Both the position numbers and the translations under genes were made by a program. The notes under the pieces are model-generated. The model saw nothing but the letters and a program-made list of their open reading frames with translations. It was not told the DNA's origin and ran no database searches. Shown piece after piece: positions 1 through 10,080 of a DNA stretch of 64,000 bases (within the stretch, counting starts at the first letter, position 1; the number at the start of each line of letters is the position of its first letter). Origin of the DNA: Hordeum vulgare subsp. vulgare. Taxonomy: Eukaryota > Streptophyta > Magnoliopsida > Poales > Poaceae. The stretch covers positions 202,085,689 to 202,149,688 of the forward strand of contig NC_058523.1 in the NCBI RefSeq assembly GCF_904849725.1. Direction: 5' to 3'.

Positions 1-939
1 TAAACCTAATACTAAGCGGGGCTCGCCCGGCTCCGCCGTGCCCATGTCCGGCGGCTGGCTAAGCCCCTCACAGTGTCGATCCGGTCGCTGGCGAGGTAGA
101 GTAGGACATGGGACACTAGCCGGCTCACAAGAGTCGAGCTCCCGTCGTCTCCCATGCCCTACTATTCCTTGTCGGAGCCCGTAACCAGGACGGTGCCTTC
201 CTGGGAGGGCCGATGTCCACCACGATGCGGTTGCGTCGCCCACACTGGTGGACCCTACTGGGCGCCGGAGAGTGTGACTCTACCTCTCCAACATCCACCA
301 CCGCGAGGGCCTCCGCCGTATCCCGTGCCCGCTGCCTTGCCCGTCGGGCACGCCGCACCATAACATCATCCGAGGACGACCATGCTTCGTGCTCAGCGCA
401 CCAACACAAGGGTTGCGCTTCCGCCACGACGTTAGGACGCCAGACGGACTGCACCGCCTCCGGTTGTGCGGACGCAAAGGATTCCCGGCGTTGCGAGTCC
501 GAGCGCTGTCGTCGTGCGGCCGCCTCCCGGGAGCGGCTGAGTGCAAGCCAAACGACCATCTCCTACTCGGGGCCCCATGGTACGAGATCGTGGTCGACGG
601 ATCTGGAGGTAAAGGACTAAGATCGGCTGCCCGCCATGCCAAAGGTGAGATTGGGTGGCGGATTGGAGTGGAGGGGAGTGGAGTGAAGTGGCTAAGGTTT
701 GGTCCGACGAGCGGATGTGGACGAACATATGTGGGGTAGATGCGGGCCAGTGCGGGCCACGCGTGCGTGCCCGGGCTCCCCCATATCCGCCCCATATTTG
801 GGCTGGAAATGAGGGATGCCGGTCAGTCCGGGCATATGAGGTCGGTTTGAGGGGTTCGTCTGGGTCACTTTTCATGACTGGTCAGTGACCGGGCGGCCTG
901 CCCGGGCGTTTGAGGAGGGCTTGAGGGGTCCGATTGTAG
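1..939. mobile_element. Non-autonomous TIR transposon, left copy (5' part outside window)
   Basis: This copy ends near 925-939 with GGGTCCGATTGTAG, the reverse complement of the terminal repeat that opens the neighbouring copy at 940. Its last six or so terminal bases appear to be missing. Internally it is the inverted counterpart of 1150-2045, including a degraded ORF on the minus strand. The terminal sequence resembles Harbinger-like MITE ends common in Triticeae, but the superfamily is an inference. The other end lies upstream of the window. Confidence 0.6.
125..640 (-). pseudogene. Gene-like ORF in the left foldback arm, degraded
   Basis: Reading the minus strand from an ATG near 638, a basic, Arg- and Ala-rich product of about 170 residues can be followed to the stop at 125. 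An open stretch of 144 residues covers most of it. Two stops break the first 35 codons. Recognisable blocks (AAARRQRSDSQRRES, AEAQPL, SSDDVMVRRARRAR, VDVGEVESHSP) have counterparts in the right-arm ORF at 1362-1782. I do not recognise a domain and assign no function. It is probably a gene fragment or element-specific ORF carried by the transposon. Because the same coding blocks occur in both arms, it predates the inverted duplication. Confidence 0.5.
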
Positions 940-947
940 GAGCATCT

Positions 948-1151
948 ACAACCAGACCCTTCAAACCCTCCTCAAACGTCCAGGTAGGTCACCCGGTCAT
1001 TGATCGGTCACAAAAAAGCAACCCCGACGGACCCCTCAAACCGGCCTCGACAACCGGATCCTTCAAACCCTCCTCAAACGCCTAGGACAGGCCGCCCGAT
1101 CATTGACCGGTCACGGAAAAGTGACCCAGACATACCCCTCAAACCGGCCTC
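948..1151. repeat. 102-bp tandem duplication near the foldback centre
   Basis: Unit one (948-1049) starts ACAACCAGACCCTTCAAACC and unit two (1050-1151) starts ACAACCGGATCCTTCAAACC. Both contain CCTCAAACG, a CCGGTCATTGATCGGTCAC-like block and CCCCTCAAACCGGCCTC. The left arm has one copy only, so the duplication explains most of the length difference between the arms. Confidence 0.8.
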
Positions 1152-1361
1152 AAACACCTGGGCTGACCGGCACCCTTCATATCCAGCCCAAATATGGGTC
1201 AGATATGGGGGAGCCCGGGCACGCCCGCCTAGCCCACAGTGGCCCGCGCTCGCCCGCATCAACCTCACATATATTCGTCCACATCCGCTTGCCGGACCAA
1301 ACCCTAGCCACTTCGCTCCACTCCCCTCCACTCCCATCCGCCACCCAAGCTCACCTCCGGC

Positions 1362-1782
1362 ATGGCGGGCAGCGAATCTGAGTTCTTCACCTCTAGATTC
1401 GTCGACCATGAGCTCGTCCCACGCAGCCCCGAGGAGGAGATGGCCGTTCGGCTTGCGCTCCGCCGCTTCTGGGACGCGGCAGCACGACGACAACGCCGGA
1501 CTCGCAACGCCGGGAATCCATTGCGTCCGCACAACCGGTGCTTGGATCTGGCGTCGCTGCCTCACTAGAGGCGGTGTGGTCCGTCTGGCGTCCGAACGCT
1601 ATGGCGGAAGCGCAACCCCTCCGTTGGCGTGCCGAGCTCGAAGCATGGCCGTCCTCGGACGATGTCATGGCGCGGCGTGCCTGCGCGCGAGGCAACGGGC
1701 ACGGGATGCGGCGGAGGCCCTCACGGCGGTGGATGTTGGAGAGGCGGAGTCACACTCTCCGGCGCACCGTAGGGTGCACTAG
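1362..1782 (+). pseudogene. Gene-like ORF in the right foldback arm, frameshifted
   Basis: The ATG at 1362 opens MAGSESEFF, followed by VPRSPEEEMAVRLALRRFW in one frame to about 1530. The homologous product then continues in a second frame (AMAEAQPLRW, PSSDDVMARRA, about 1590-1690) and a third (RARDAAEALTAVDVGEAESH, to the stop at 1782), so at least two frameshifts have occurred. The region upstream, 1255-1361, is CT-rich and contains ACCAAACCCTAGCC, which looks like a plant 5' leader. The left-arm ORF (125-640) is the homologous copy, and the two would be transcribed divergently from the foldback centre. No function can be assigned. Confidence 0.5.
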
Positions 1783-2172
1783 TGTGGGTGACGCAACCAC
1801 GTCATGGTGGGCGTGGGCTCCTCCCAGGTAGGATTCGTCATCGACTGGCACCGTTCGGGTTACCGGCTCCGACAAGGAAGAGTAGGGCATGGGAGACGAT
1901 GGGAGCTCGACTCCCATGAGCCGTCTAGTATCCCATGTCCTACTCTACCTCGTCGACGACCGGATCGACACTGTGAGGGGCGCAGCCAGCCGCCACACAT
2001 GGGCACGGCGAAGTCGGACGATCTCCGCTTAGTATTAGATTTTGGTTGCATGTAATAGTATGGATTTGAGGTTTTAATTTAAGGTATCCAGATATAGAAT
2101 GCATTATTTGAGGCGTGACCGGTTAGTGGGCGTTTGAGAGGCTGGATTTGTAAGGTCCGACTGTAGATGCTG

Positions 2173-2337
2173 TAACATAGACTAGTGGCAAAGTATCATA
2201 GATAGTTGCACTTATTGTGTTATAGACTCATTTTACCTTGGGTTACATTATGTTACTATAATATGTTACCATAATTACTTTTCTACTTATTAACTACTTG
2301 CCACATAAGCAAACTTGTCTTGGGATGCATTATGTTA
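2173..2337. repeat. AT-rich MITE-like remnant, left piece
   Basis: The sequence is AT-rich, with GTTACATTATGTTAC and ATATGTTACC direct and inverted motifs, and is interrupted at 2337 by the Harbinger element. The matching right piece, with TTTACTCCTACTATGGCC, follows at 10293-10335. The style resembles short Triticeae MITEs, but I could not define both ends. Confidence 0.35.
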
Positions 2338-2605
2338 GAGCATGTCCAACAGACCCGCGTCGGCGCGACACACAATTTATTTTACAGTGCGTGCAACTTC
2401 CGTTTTTGTGTCCGACTAGGCAGTTGCTGCACCAGGCGCTGCAAATTTTTAGCGCGCCAGCGTGCCACTTCAGCAGGCGCTGTAAATCGAGCGCGCGCCC
2501 TGCAGAAACATCATTTTGCATTCAATGTGAAACAAATAAGATCAAACAAACACAAAATAATTCATCAAAAAATAGTTTAGTTATTATTACAACTCAAACA
2601 AGCAA

Positions 2606-2752
2606 TTAAACTTCAATACAACAAATAGTCCATGACCAACACAACAAATGTTTAGCACAACAAACATACAACACCATGCGTTTTGTTGCCCATTCCATCG
2701 AAAGATCAAAAAGATCAAATTCTTCATCGGAAGAATCGTGGGATGAACTCAT
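2606..2752 (-). pseudogene. Short acidic ORF within Harbinger element 1, possibly a transposase N-terminal remnant
   Basis: The minus-strand ATG at 2750-2752 opens a 48-codon frame beginning MSSSHDSSDEEFDLFD and ending at TAA (2606-2608). Ser/Asp/Glu-rich N-termini of this kind precede Harbinger transposases in grasses, and the position inside a Harbinger element fits. No DDE domain follows. The match is short and the call is tentative. Confidence 0.3.
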
Positions 2753-3081
2753 CTACACATTTGAAATCAAACTCAAATTTAACACTACAAACAACATACT
2801 CCAAAATCATTTACAAAAATGAAGTTTAGCAACGCATACCTTGCAAGCGTTTTGTCAAACACCTTGTGGGCGCTGAGCTACAAACCCCCGTCGGGCGCTG
2901 TTCGTCGGCGGAATGGGGCGCTCCAGGGGCGGCCGCGACGGAGGAAGCAGTGGCAGCCATCGGGGAAGAGGGGGAAGCGGCGCACGTGGTGGGGAACGGC
3001 AGGGAAAAGCATCGACAGGTGCCGGAGAGGATGGGGAAGTCATGCACGTGAGTGGATATTTCAGATCCGGCGGTTGGTGGA

Positions 3082-4733
3082 TGCTACTGCATCAAAAGAC
3101 CTTCCAACGGCGCCAGAAACAAGCGTGCTGACGGGAGACTATTCTTATCTTGATACTCCTCAGCAACGGCATGAGGAATCGTTCTGCTACGGCTACACCT
3201 TTAGGGACTTACTTGGCAAATTTGCAAAGGATTCCCCCGTGGCCTTGGAGCCTTGCGTTGGTGTTCCCTTGAAGCGGAAAGGGTGATGTATCACAGCGGC
3301 GGTAAGTATTTCGCTCAGTTTTGAGAACAAGGTATCGATCCAGTGAAGGATTATCACAAGTACCTGCACAAACACAAAGAGCTTGCACCCAACGCTATGA
3401 AGGGGTTGTCAATCCCTTATAGATTGTTTGCCAAGTGAGAACTGAAAGCAAAAAGAAACAAAGCAAAGTAAAAGCGAAAGTGGAAACGATAGGTGTGAAT
3501 AGACCCCGGGGCCGTAGTGTTCACTAGTGGCATTTCTCATGAAAGCAAGTAGACGGTGGGTGAATGAATTACTGTCGAGCAATTGATAGAACCGCGCAAA
3601 GTCGTGACGTTATCTATGGCAATGATTATATCTATATGCATCACGTCCAAAACAAGTAGACCAATACTTTCTGCATCTACTACTATTACTCCACACGCCG
3701 ACCGCTATCCAGCATGCATCTAGTGTATTAAGTCCAAAAGAACAGAGTAACGCCTTAAGAAAGATGACATGATGTAGATGGACAATCTCATATCTACGAT
3801 AAAAGCCCATCTTGTTACCCTTGATGGCAACAACATGATGCGTGCCTTGCTGCCCCTTCTGTCACTGGGAAAGGTCACCACACGGTATGAACCCAAAACC
3901 AAGCACTTCTCCCATTGCAAGAATCATAGATCTAGTTGGCCAAACAAAACCCAAGACTCGGAGAGACTTACAAGGATATCAAATCATGCATATAAGAAAT
4001 AAGGAAAGACTCAAATATATATCATAGATAATCTGATCACAAATCCAGAATTCATCGGATCTCGACAAACACACGCCAAAGAGGATTACATCGGATAGAT
4101 CTCCATGAAGATCATGGAGAACTTTGTATTGAAGATCCAAGAGAGAGAAGAAGCCATCTAGCTACTAACTACGGACCTGTAGGTCTGAAGTGACTACTCA
4201 CGAGTCATTGGAGGGGCGATGATGTTGATGAAGAAGCGCTCCAACTCCAAAGTCCCCTCCGCCAGGGCACTGGGAAGGGTCTCCAGATGAGATCTCGCGG
4301 AAACGGAAGCTTGCGGCGGCGGAAAAGTGTTTTTGTGGATGCCCCGATTTTTTCTGGATTTTTAGGGAATTTATAGGCCAAAGACCTAGGGCAGGGGAGT
4401 GCTAGGGGGGCCACAAGCTTGGTTGCCGCGGCCTCCCCTTGGCCGCGGCAACAGGGCCTGTGGGCCCCCTGTGGGCCCACTGCCTTGGCCCTCAAGCCTC
4501 CCAATCTTCTTCCGTTCTGGAAAAATTTATTTCGGGGATTTTATTCCGTTTGGACTCCGTTCCAAAATCAGATCTGAAAAGAGTCAAAAACACAGAAAAA
4601 ATAGGAACTGGCGCTTGGCACTGTATTAATAAGTTAGTCCCAAAAAATATATAAAAGGTAAACAAAACATCCAAAGTTGACAAGATAACAGCGTGAAACC
4701 ATCAAAAATTATAGATACGTTTGAGCTGTATCA
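3082..4733 (-). repeat. 3' LTR of element I
   Basis: The LTR starts TGCTACTGC on the plus strand, which is ...GCAGTAGCA at its 3' end in element sense. It ends GAGCTGTATCA, which is TGATAC... at its 5' end. It has the same length as the partner LTR at 8429-10080, with scattered substitutions. The tip hairpin GATACGT...ACGTATC is damaged here (GAGCTGTATC). Confidence 0.92.
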
Positions 4734-4768
4734 AGCATCCCCAAGCTTAACTCCTGCTCGTCCTCGAG
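4734..4768 (-). promoter_or_regulatory. Polypurine tract and adjacent CTCG-TCCT-CGAG hairpin of element I
   Basis: In element sense, AAGCTTGGGGATGCT lies immediately upstream of the 3' LTR, the expected place for the plus-strand priming purine tract. Just before it is CTCGAGGACGAG (4757-4768), a 4-bp stem with a 4-base loop. The same pair occurs at the same site in elements II, III and V. Confidence 0.7.
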
Positions 4769-7377
4769 TAGGGAAGTGATTAAGAACGAATTTTTGATGT
4801 TTTCATGCTACCTAGCATAGATGTCCTTTGTAACTCCTCTTATGTGACGTGAATGTTCAGATCCATTAGATTCAAAACAATAGTTTGCTATTGACGTGGA
4901 AACAATAATACTTCAAGCAAACTAGCAAGGTAATCATGAACTTTCAAAATAACAAGGCCAAAAGAAAGTTATCCCTACAAAATCATATAGTCTGGCTATG
5001 CTCTATCATCATTGCACAATGAATTTAAATCATGCACAACCCCGGTATTGGCCAAGTAATTGTTTTCACACCTTTACTTTTTCAAACTTTTTCAACTCTC
5101 ACGCAATACATGAGCGTGAGCCATGGTTTTAGCACTATAAGTGGTGTAGAGTGTGGTGGAGGTTGCACGACAAACAAGGAGAAGATGGTCATATTGACTA
5201 GGCATATCAATTAGCTATGGAGATGCTCATCAATAGATATCAACGTGAATGAGTAGGGATTGCCATACAAATGATGCACTAGAGCTAAGAGTATGTGAAA
5301 GCTCTTAAAGAAAACTAGTGGGTGTGCATCCAACTTGCTTGCTCACGAAGACCTAAGGTAAATTTGAGGAAGCATATCATTGGAATATACAAGCCAAGTT
5401 ATATAATGAAAAATTTCCCACTAGCTATATGGTGGTGACAAAACGAGAGACTCTCAATCATGAAGATCATGGTGCTTAATATGCACAAGTGTGGAAAGGT
5501 GGTAGCATTGTCTCTTCTCTCTTTTTCTCTCATTTTTTTTGGATGGGCTCTTTGGCCTCTCTTTTTTTGGTGGGCATCTTTGGCCTCTTTTCGTATATGG
5601 GCTTCGCTGGCCTCTTTTATTTTCTCACATGGGACAATGCTCCATCAAAGATGATCATCACACTTACAACTCAAAACTTAGAGCAATGATGACTCTATAT
5701 GGAATGCCTTCGGTAGTGTACCGTGACAATGATCTAGCATGGCATGGACATTAATGGAAACATCATGCTAGCTATCTTACGATCATGCAATGGCAATGTA
5801 GACGTGGTGGCACATGTAATGGTGGTAGTTGCATGACAATATATCTCGGAATGACTTTGAAAAAGCCATAGTAGGTAGGTATGGTGGTTGTTTTGAGGGA
5901 GGCTAATGGTGGGTTTAGTGCACCGGTGAAAGTTGCACGACACTAAAGAAGATAGTGATGGTGGAAGGTGAAAGTGCATCTAAACCATGGACTCAACATT
6001 AGTCATGAAGAAATCATATACTTGTTGCAGAAGTTTTATTAGTAATCGAAACAAAGCATTCAACGCATACTCCTAGGGGAAGGGTTGGTAGGTATAAACC
6101 ATCGCACGATCCCGACCGCCACACAAAGGATGACAATCAATAGACTAATCATGCTCAGACTTCATCACATAGCGGTTCACCATACGTGCATGCTACGGGA
6201 ATCACTAACTTCAACACAAGTATTTCTAGATCCACAACACCTTACTAGCATAACTGCAATATTACCACAACCACAACTCAAAACTAATTGAGATGAATCA
6301 AACTTCTCTAACTATTGAATGCACATGAAGGTGGAAGTTTTCATATCCCTTTGGATAACTACCCCTTTTGAGACTACTTTCAAAGCATAGATCAACTACC
6401 AAGGCACGCACCGCCGTGCTCTAGAATATATAAGTCAAGCACATAGAGCAAAATCAACTAGCTCCAAAAGATATAAGTGAAGCACATGTGAGCTGAATTG
6501 TCTAACCAAAGGATATAAGTGAAGCTCGATAAAATCACGGTGAATGCATGTCTCTCTCTCTAGGTGTGCAGCAAGGATGCTTGTGACACAACAAAAATAA
6601 AAGACTCCTACGATACAAGACGCTCCAAGAAAAACACATAACATGTGGTGAATAAAAATATAGCCCCAAGTGACGTTACCAATGGATTGAAGACGAAAGA
6701 GGGGATGCCTTCCCGGGGCATCCCCAAGCTTAGGATTTTATGGTATCCTTGAATCAACTTGGGGTGCCTTGGGCATCCCCAAGCTTGAGCTCTTGCCACT
6801 CTTTATCTTTTTGTCCATAAGAACTTCACCCAAAACTTGAAAACTTCACAACACGAAACTTAAACAGAAACTCGTGATAACATTAGTATAAGAAAGCAAA
6901 CCACCACTTCCTTAGATATTGTAGCAAACTTAAATTCTAGTTATGTTGATGTTGGGTTACTGTATTTTCAATCTTCCATGGCTAATACCCCCCGATACTA
7001 TCCATAGTTTCATCAAAATAAGCAACCAACACAACAAAAACAGAATTTGTTAACAGCAGACCGGTCTGTAGCAATCTGTATACTTCATATACTTCTGGTA
7101 CTTCAAAAATTCTGAAAAATTACGACAGTCTGAAGAATTTGCGTAGCAATCAGTAGCAAAAAGAATCAACTCAAAAGATCTCACATAAGAAAAAAAATGA
7201 AAATTCTTTTCGTAAGCATAAAGTTTCTGTCTTTTCCAGCATGACCAAACGATCATCCCCAAGACTAATCATAACGGTTTCACTTGGCACAAACGCAAAA
7301 TAAACACAAAAAACACAATCATAACAGAATTATGAAAGTGTGGAAAACACAAAACAGAAAGAAAAAGGATAAATTCA
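4769..7377 (-). other. Non-coding 3' domain of element I
   Basis: This 2.6-kb stretch has no ORF resembling a retroelement protein. It matches 18738-21332 of element II closely along its length. It contains a T-rich tract near 5520-5640, with TTTGGCCTC repeated, and two hairpins at 6701-6783. The conservation between elements suggests a structural RNA or packaging role, which is inference. Confidence 0.6.
6701..6783 (-). other. Twin hairpins containing polypurine-tract-like motifs, element I
   Basis: GGGGATGCC (6701-6709) and GGCATCCCC (6717-6725) form a perfect 9-bp stem around a 7-base loop. A second near-perfect stem, CTTGGGGTGCC with GGCATCCCCAAG, lies at 6758-6783. Both right arms run into CCCCAAGCTT, the complement of the polypurine tract found beside the 3' LTR. 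Confidence 0.75.
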
Positions 7378-7393
7378 TTGGGTTGCCTCCCAA
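7378..7393 (-). other. Conserved junction hairpin TTGGG-TTGCCT-CCCAA, element I
   Basis: A 5-bp stem marks the end of the coding cassette and the start of the 3' non-coding domain. The following AACAAGCGC...GCCCTTAGCTAGGCA is also conserved. Equivalent sites are 21333-21348 (II), 28438-28453 (III) and 39867-39882 (V). Confidence 0.65.
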
Positions 7394-7444
7394 CAAGCGC
7401 TATTGTTTAACGCCCTTAGCTAGGCATTGATAATTCGATGATGC

Positions 7445-8193
7445 TCACATAAAAGACAAGAATTGAAGCACAATGAGAGCATCATAAAGCATGTGAAGAT
7501 CAAATCTAAGTCTATTATACTTCCTATGCATAGGAATTTTATAGGAAAACAAATTGGCAAGACAACCAATAGTTACCAAATGCAAGGAAGAAGAAAGAGA
7601 CAATAGCAATCTCAACACAATGAGAGGTGGTTTAGTAACATGAAAGTTTCTACCACAATCTTTTCCTCTCTCATAATAATTACATGTGGGATCATATTCA
7701 AATTCAACAATATAACTATCCCATAGGATATTCTTTTCATGATCCACATGCATGCAAAGTTGACGCTCTTCAAAAATAGTGGGATTATCATCAACTAAAG
7801 TCATGATTTTTCCAAACCCACTTTCAATATTATTGCAAACATCATAATCATCATGAGGTTTAATTTGTTTTTCAAGATCATAAGAAAAAATGTCACCCAA
7901 TCACGTTCATTGCAACAAGTAGTGGACATAGCAAAACTAGCATCCCCAAGCTTAGGGTTTTGCATATATTTAGCATGATTGTCACTAACAGAATTTATAG
8001 TGAAACCATTGCAATCATGCTTTTCATCCAAGGAGCCCTCATGAATCAGTTCATAAATTTCTTCCACACAATTTTTAGATTCACGCATCTCAAGAAAAAC
8101 TCCATAAAGATAGTCAAGTGCACTCAACTCACTAGAAATTGGATCAACATAATTGGATCTCTTAAAGAGATTAGCAAGTGGATGAGGATCCAT
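7445..8193 (-). pseudogene. Orphan retroelement ORF, frameshifted copy (element I)
   Basis: The product starts MDPHPLANLF at 8193 and reads in one frame to about 7890. It continues in a second frame to the stop at 7445, so one frameshift is present. Its C-terminal half contains VDHEKN, YIVEFEYDPT, YYERG and KIPMHRKYNRL, and ends FLSFM. These match the intact 263-residue ORF of element III (28507-29298) block by block. It occupies the gag/pol position just downstream of the primer site, but I see no zinc knuckle, protease triad, RT or integrase motif. The N-terminal region is acidic. The function is unknown. A hydrophobic Leu-rich segment (LRLLLSLSSSLHLV) near residue 200 might be a membrane or packing helix. 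A degraded unusual gag is an alternative. Confidence 0.6.
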
Positions 8194-8401
8194 ATCACTA
8201 GATTTTCAGCAAGCAAAGATGCAAGCATATTGAAGGCACATGGCACACAAGCGAACAGAAAGCAAGCGAGAGAAAAAGGCAAACGAAAAAGGCAAATTGG
8301 TGAAGTGGGGGAGAGGAAAACGAGAGGCAACTGGCAAACAAAGTAAATGCAATAGATGAGTTTGCGACACTTACTTGGATGAGTTCTTGACTTGATCCTC
8401 C

Positions 8402-8418
8402 TCCCCGGCAACGGGCCA
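8402..8418 (-). promoter_or_regulatory. Primer-binding site, tRNA-Asp type, one base deleted (element I)
   Basis: The plus strand reads TCCCCGGCAACGGGCCA, against TCCCCGGCAACGGCGCCA of the tRNA-Asp 3' end. It lies 10 bp from the 5' LTR, as in elements II and III. Confidence 0.8.
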
Positions 8419-8428
8419 GAAATACTTC

Positions 8429-10080
8429 TGCTACTGCAACAAAAGACCTTCCAACGGCGCCAGAAACAAGCGTGCTGACGGAAGACTGTTCTTATCTCGA
8501 TACTCCTCAGCAACGGCACCAGGAATCCTTCTGCTACGACTATGCCTTTAGGGACTTCCTTGGCAAATATGCAAAGGATTCCCCCGTGGCCTTGGAGCCT
8601 TGCGTTGGTGTTCCCTCGAAGTGGAAAGGGTGATGTAGCACAGCGGCGGTAAGTATTTCCCTTAGTTTTGAGAACAAGGTATCGATCCAGTGAAGGATTA
8701 TCACAAGTACCTGCACAAACACAAAGAGATTGCACCCAACGCTATGAAGGGGTTGTCAATCCCTTATAGATTGTTTACCAAGTGAGAACTTAAAGCAAAA
8801 ATAAACAAAGCAAAGTAAAAGCGAAAGTGGAAACGATAGGTGTGAATAGACCCGGGGGCCGCAGTGTTCACTGTGGCTTCTCTCATGAAAGCAAGTAGAC
8901 GGTGGGTGAACGAATTACTGTCGAGCAATTGATAGAACCGCGCAAAGTCGTGACGTTATCTATGGCAATGATTATATCTATAGGCATCACGTCCAAAACA
9001 AGTAGACCGATACTTTCTGCATCTACTACTATTACTCCACACGTCGACCGCTATCCAACATGATCTAGTGTATTAAGTCCAAAAGAACAGAGTAACGCCT
9101 TAAGCAAGATGACATGATGTAGATGGACAATCTCATATCTACGATAAAAGCCCATCTTGTTACCCTTGATGGCAACAACACGATGCGTGCCTTGCTGCCC
9201 CTTCTGTCACTGGGAAAGGTCACCACGCGGTATGAACCCAAAACCAAGCACTTCTCCCATTGCAAGAATCATAGATCTAGTTGGCCAAACAAAACCCAAG
9301 ACTCTGAGAGACTTACAAGGATATCAAATCATGCATATAAGAAATCAGCAAAGACTCAAATATATATCATAGATAATCTGATCACAAATCCACAATTCAT
9401 CGGATCTCGACAAACACACCGCCAAAGATGATTACATCAGATAGATCTCCATGAAGATCATGGAGAACTTTGTATTGAAGATCCAAGAGAGAGAAGAAGC
9501 CATCTAGCTACTAACTACGGACCCGTAGGTCTGAAGTGAACTACTCACGAGTCATTGGAGGGGCGATGATGTTGATGAAGAAGCCCTCCAACTCCAAAGT
9601 CCCCTCCGGCAGGGCACCGGGAAGGGTCTCCAGATGAGATCTCGCGGAAACGGAAGCTTGCGGCGGCGGAAAAGTGTTCTTGTGGATGCCTCGATTTTTT
9701 CTGGATTTTTAGGGAATTTATAGGCCAAAGACCTAGGACAGGGGAGTGCCAGGGGGGCCACAAGCTTGGTTGCCGCGGCCTCCCCCTTGGCCGCGGCAAC
9801 AGGGCTTGTGGGCCCGCTGTGGGCCCACTGCCTTGGCCCTCAAGCCTCCCGATCTTCTTCCATTCTGGAAAAATTTATTTCGGGGATTTTATTCCGTTTG
9901 GACTCCGTTCCAAAATCAGATCTGAAAAGAGTCAAAAACACAGAAAAAACAGGAACTGGCGCTTGGCACTGAATTAATAAGTTAGTCCCAAAATGATATA
10001 AAAGGTAAACAAAACATCCAAAGTTGTCAAGATAACAGCGTGAAACCATCAAAAATTATAGATACATTTGAGACGTATCA
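8429..10080 (-). repeat. 5' LTR of element I
   Basis: The boundaries are TGCTACTGC at 8429 and GAGACGTATCA at 10080. The length equals the 3' LTR. The U3 tip hairpin is GATACAT-TTGAG-ACGTATC (one mismatch). A promoter-like TATAAATTCC lies on the minus strand near 9715-9724. Confidence 0.93.

Larger units (their letters stand above)
1..2045. repeat. Large imperfect inverted repeat (foldback), about 2 kb
   Basis: The sequence at 7-200 (CTAATACTAAGCGG, then AGTGTCGATCCGGTCG and GAGGTAGAGTAGGACATGGG) reappears reverse-complemented at about 1845-2040. The match continues inward through TTTGGTCCGACGAGCGGATG (about 698) against the 1285-1305 region, and TCAGTGACCGGGCGGCC (about 882) against 1090-1110. 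Each arm is about 0.9-1.1 kb, and the two arms differ by small indels and one 102-bp duplication. The centre is the junction at 939/940. A read-through transcript could fold into a long hairpin; that is inference. Confidence 0.85.
940..2172. mobile_element. Non-autonomous TIR transposon, right copy
   Basis: The copy starts GAGCATCTACAACCAGACCC and ends GGTCCGACTGTAGATGCTG. The two termini are inverted repeats over about 17 bp, with further subterminal similarity (CTCAAACG...GGTCA on both sides). TAA follows the right end. The base triplet before the left end is TAG, so no clean target duplication is visible; the left copy abuts there. It carries a gene-like ORF preceded by a leader-like sequence (AAACCCTAGCC near 1305, CT-rich to 1360). 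PIF/Harbinger affiliation is inferred from the terminal GAGCATCT motif and the TAA. Confidence 0.65.
3082..10080 (-). mobile_element. Non-autonomous LTR retrotransposon, element I
   Basis: Two 1652-bp LTRs (3082-4733 and 8429-10080) bound the element. GTGGA flanks both sides (3077-3081 and 10081-10085), a perfect 5-bp target duplication. In minus-strand sense it runs 5' LTR, tRNA-Asp-like primer site (8402-8418), an orphan ORF pseudogene, about 2.7 kb of non-coding sequence, polypurine tract, 3' LTR. No protease, RT or integrase is present. It therefore relies on proteins from other elements, probably Athila-lineage Gypsy given the related elements II and V; that affiliation is inference. The LTR is closely similar to that of element II. 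Confidence 0.93.

Noticed and set aside
1000..1782. 260-residue plus-strand ORF in the right foldback arm
   Set aside because: It runs out of phase through the leader and first part of the recognisable ORF. Only its last 30 residues match the homologous product, so it is mostly a frame shadow.
8124..8735. 203-residue minus-strand ORF
   Set aside because: It spans the LTR end, primer site and leader of element I and has no protein-like conservation beyond the repeat itself.
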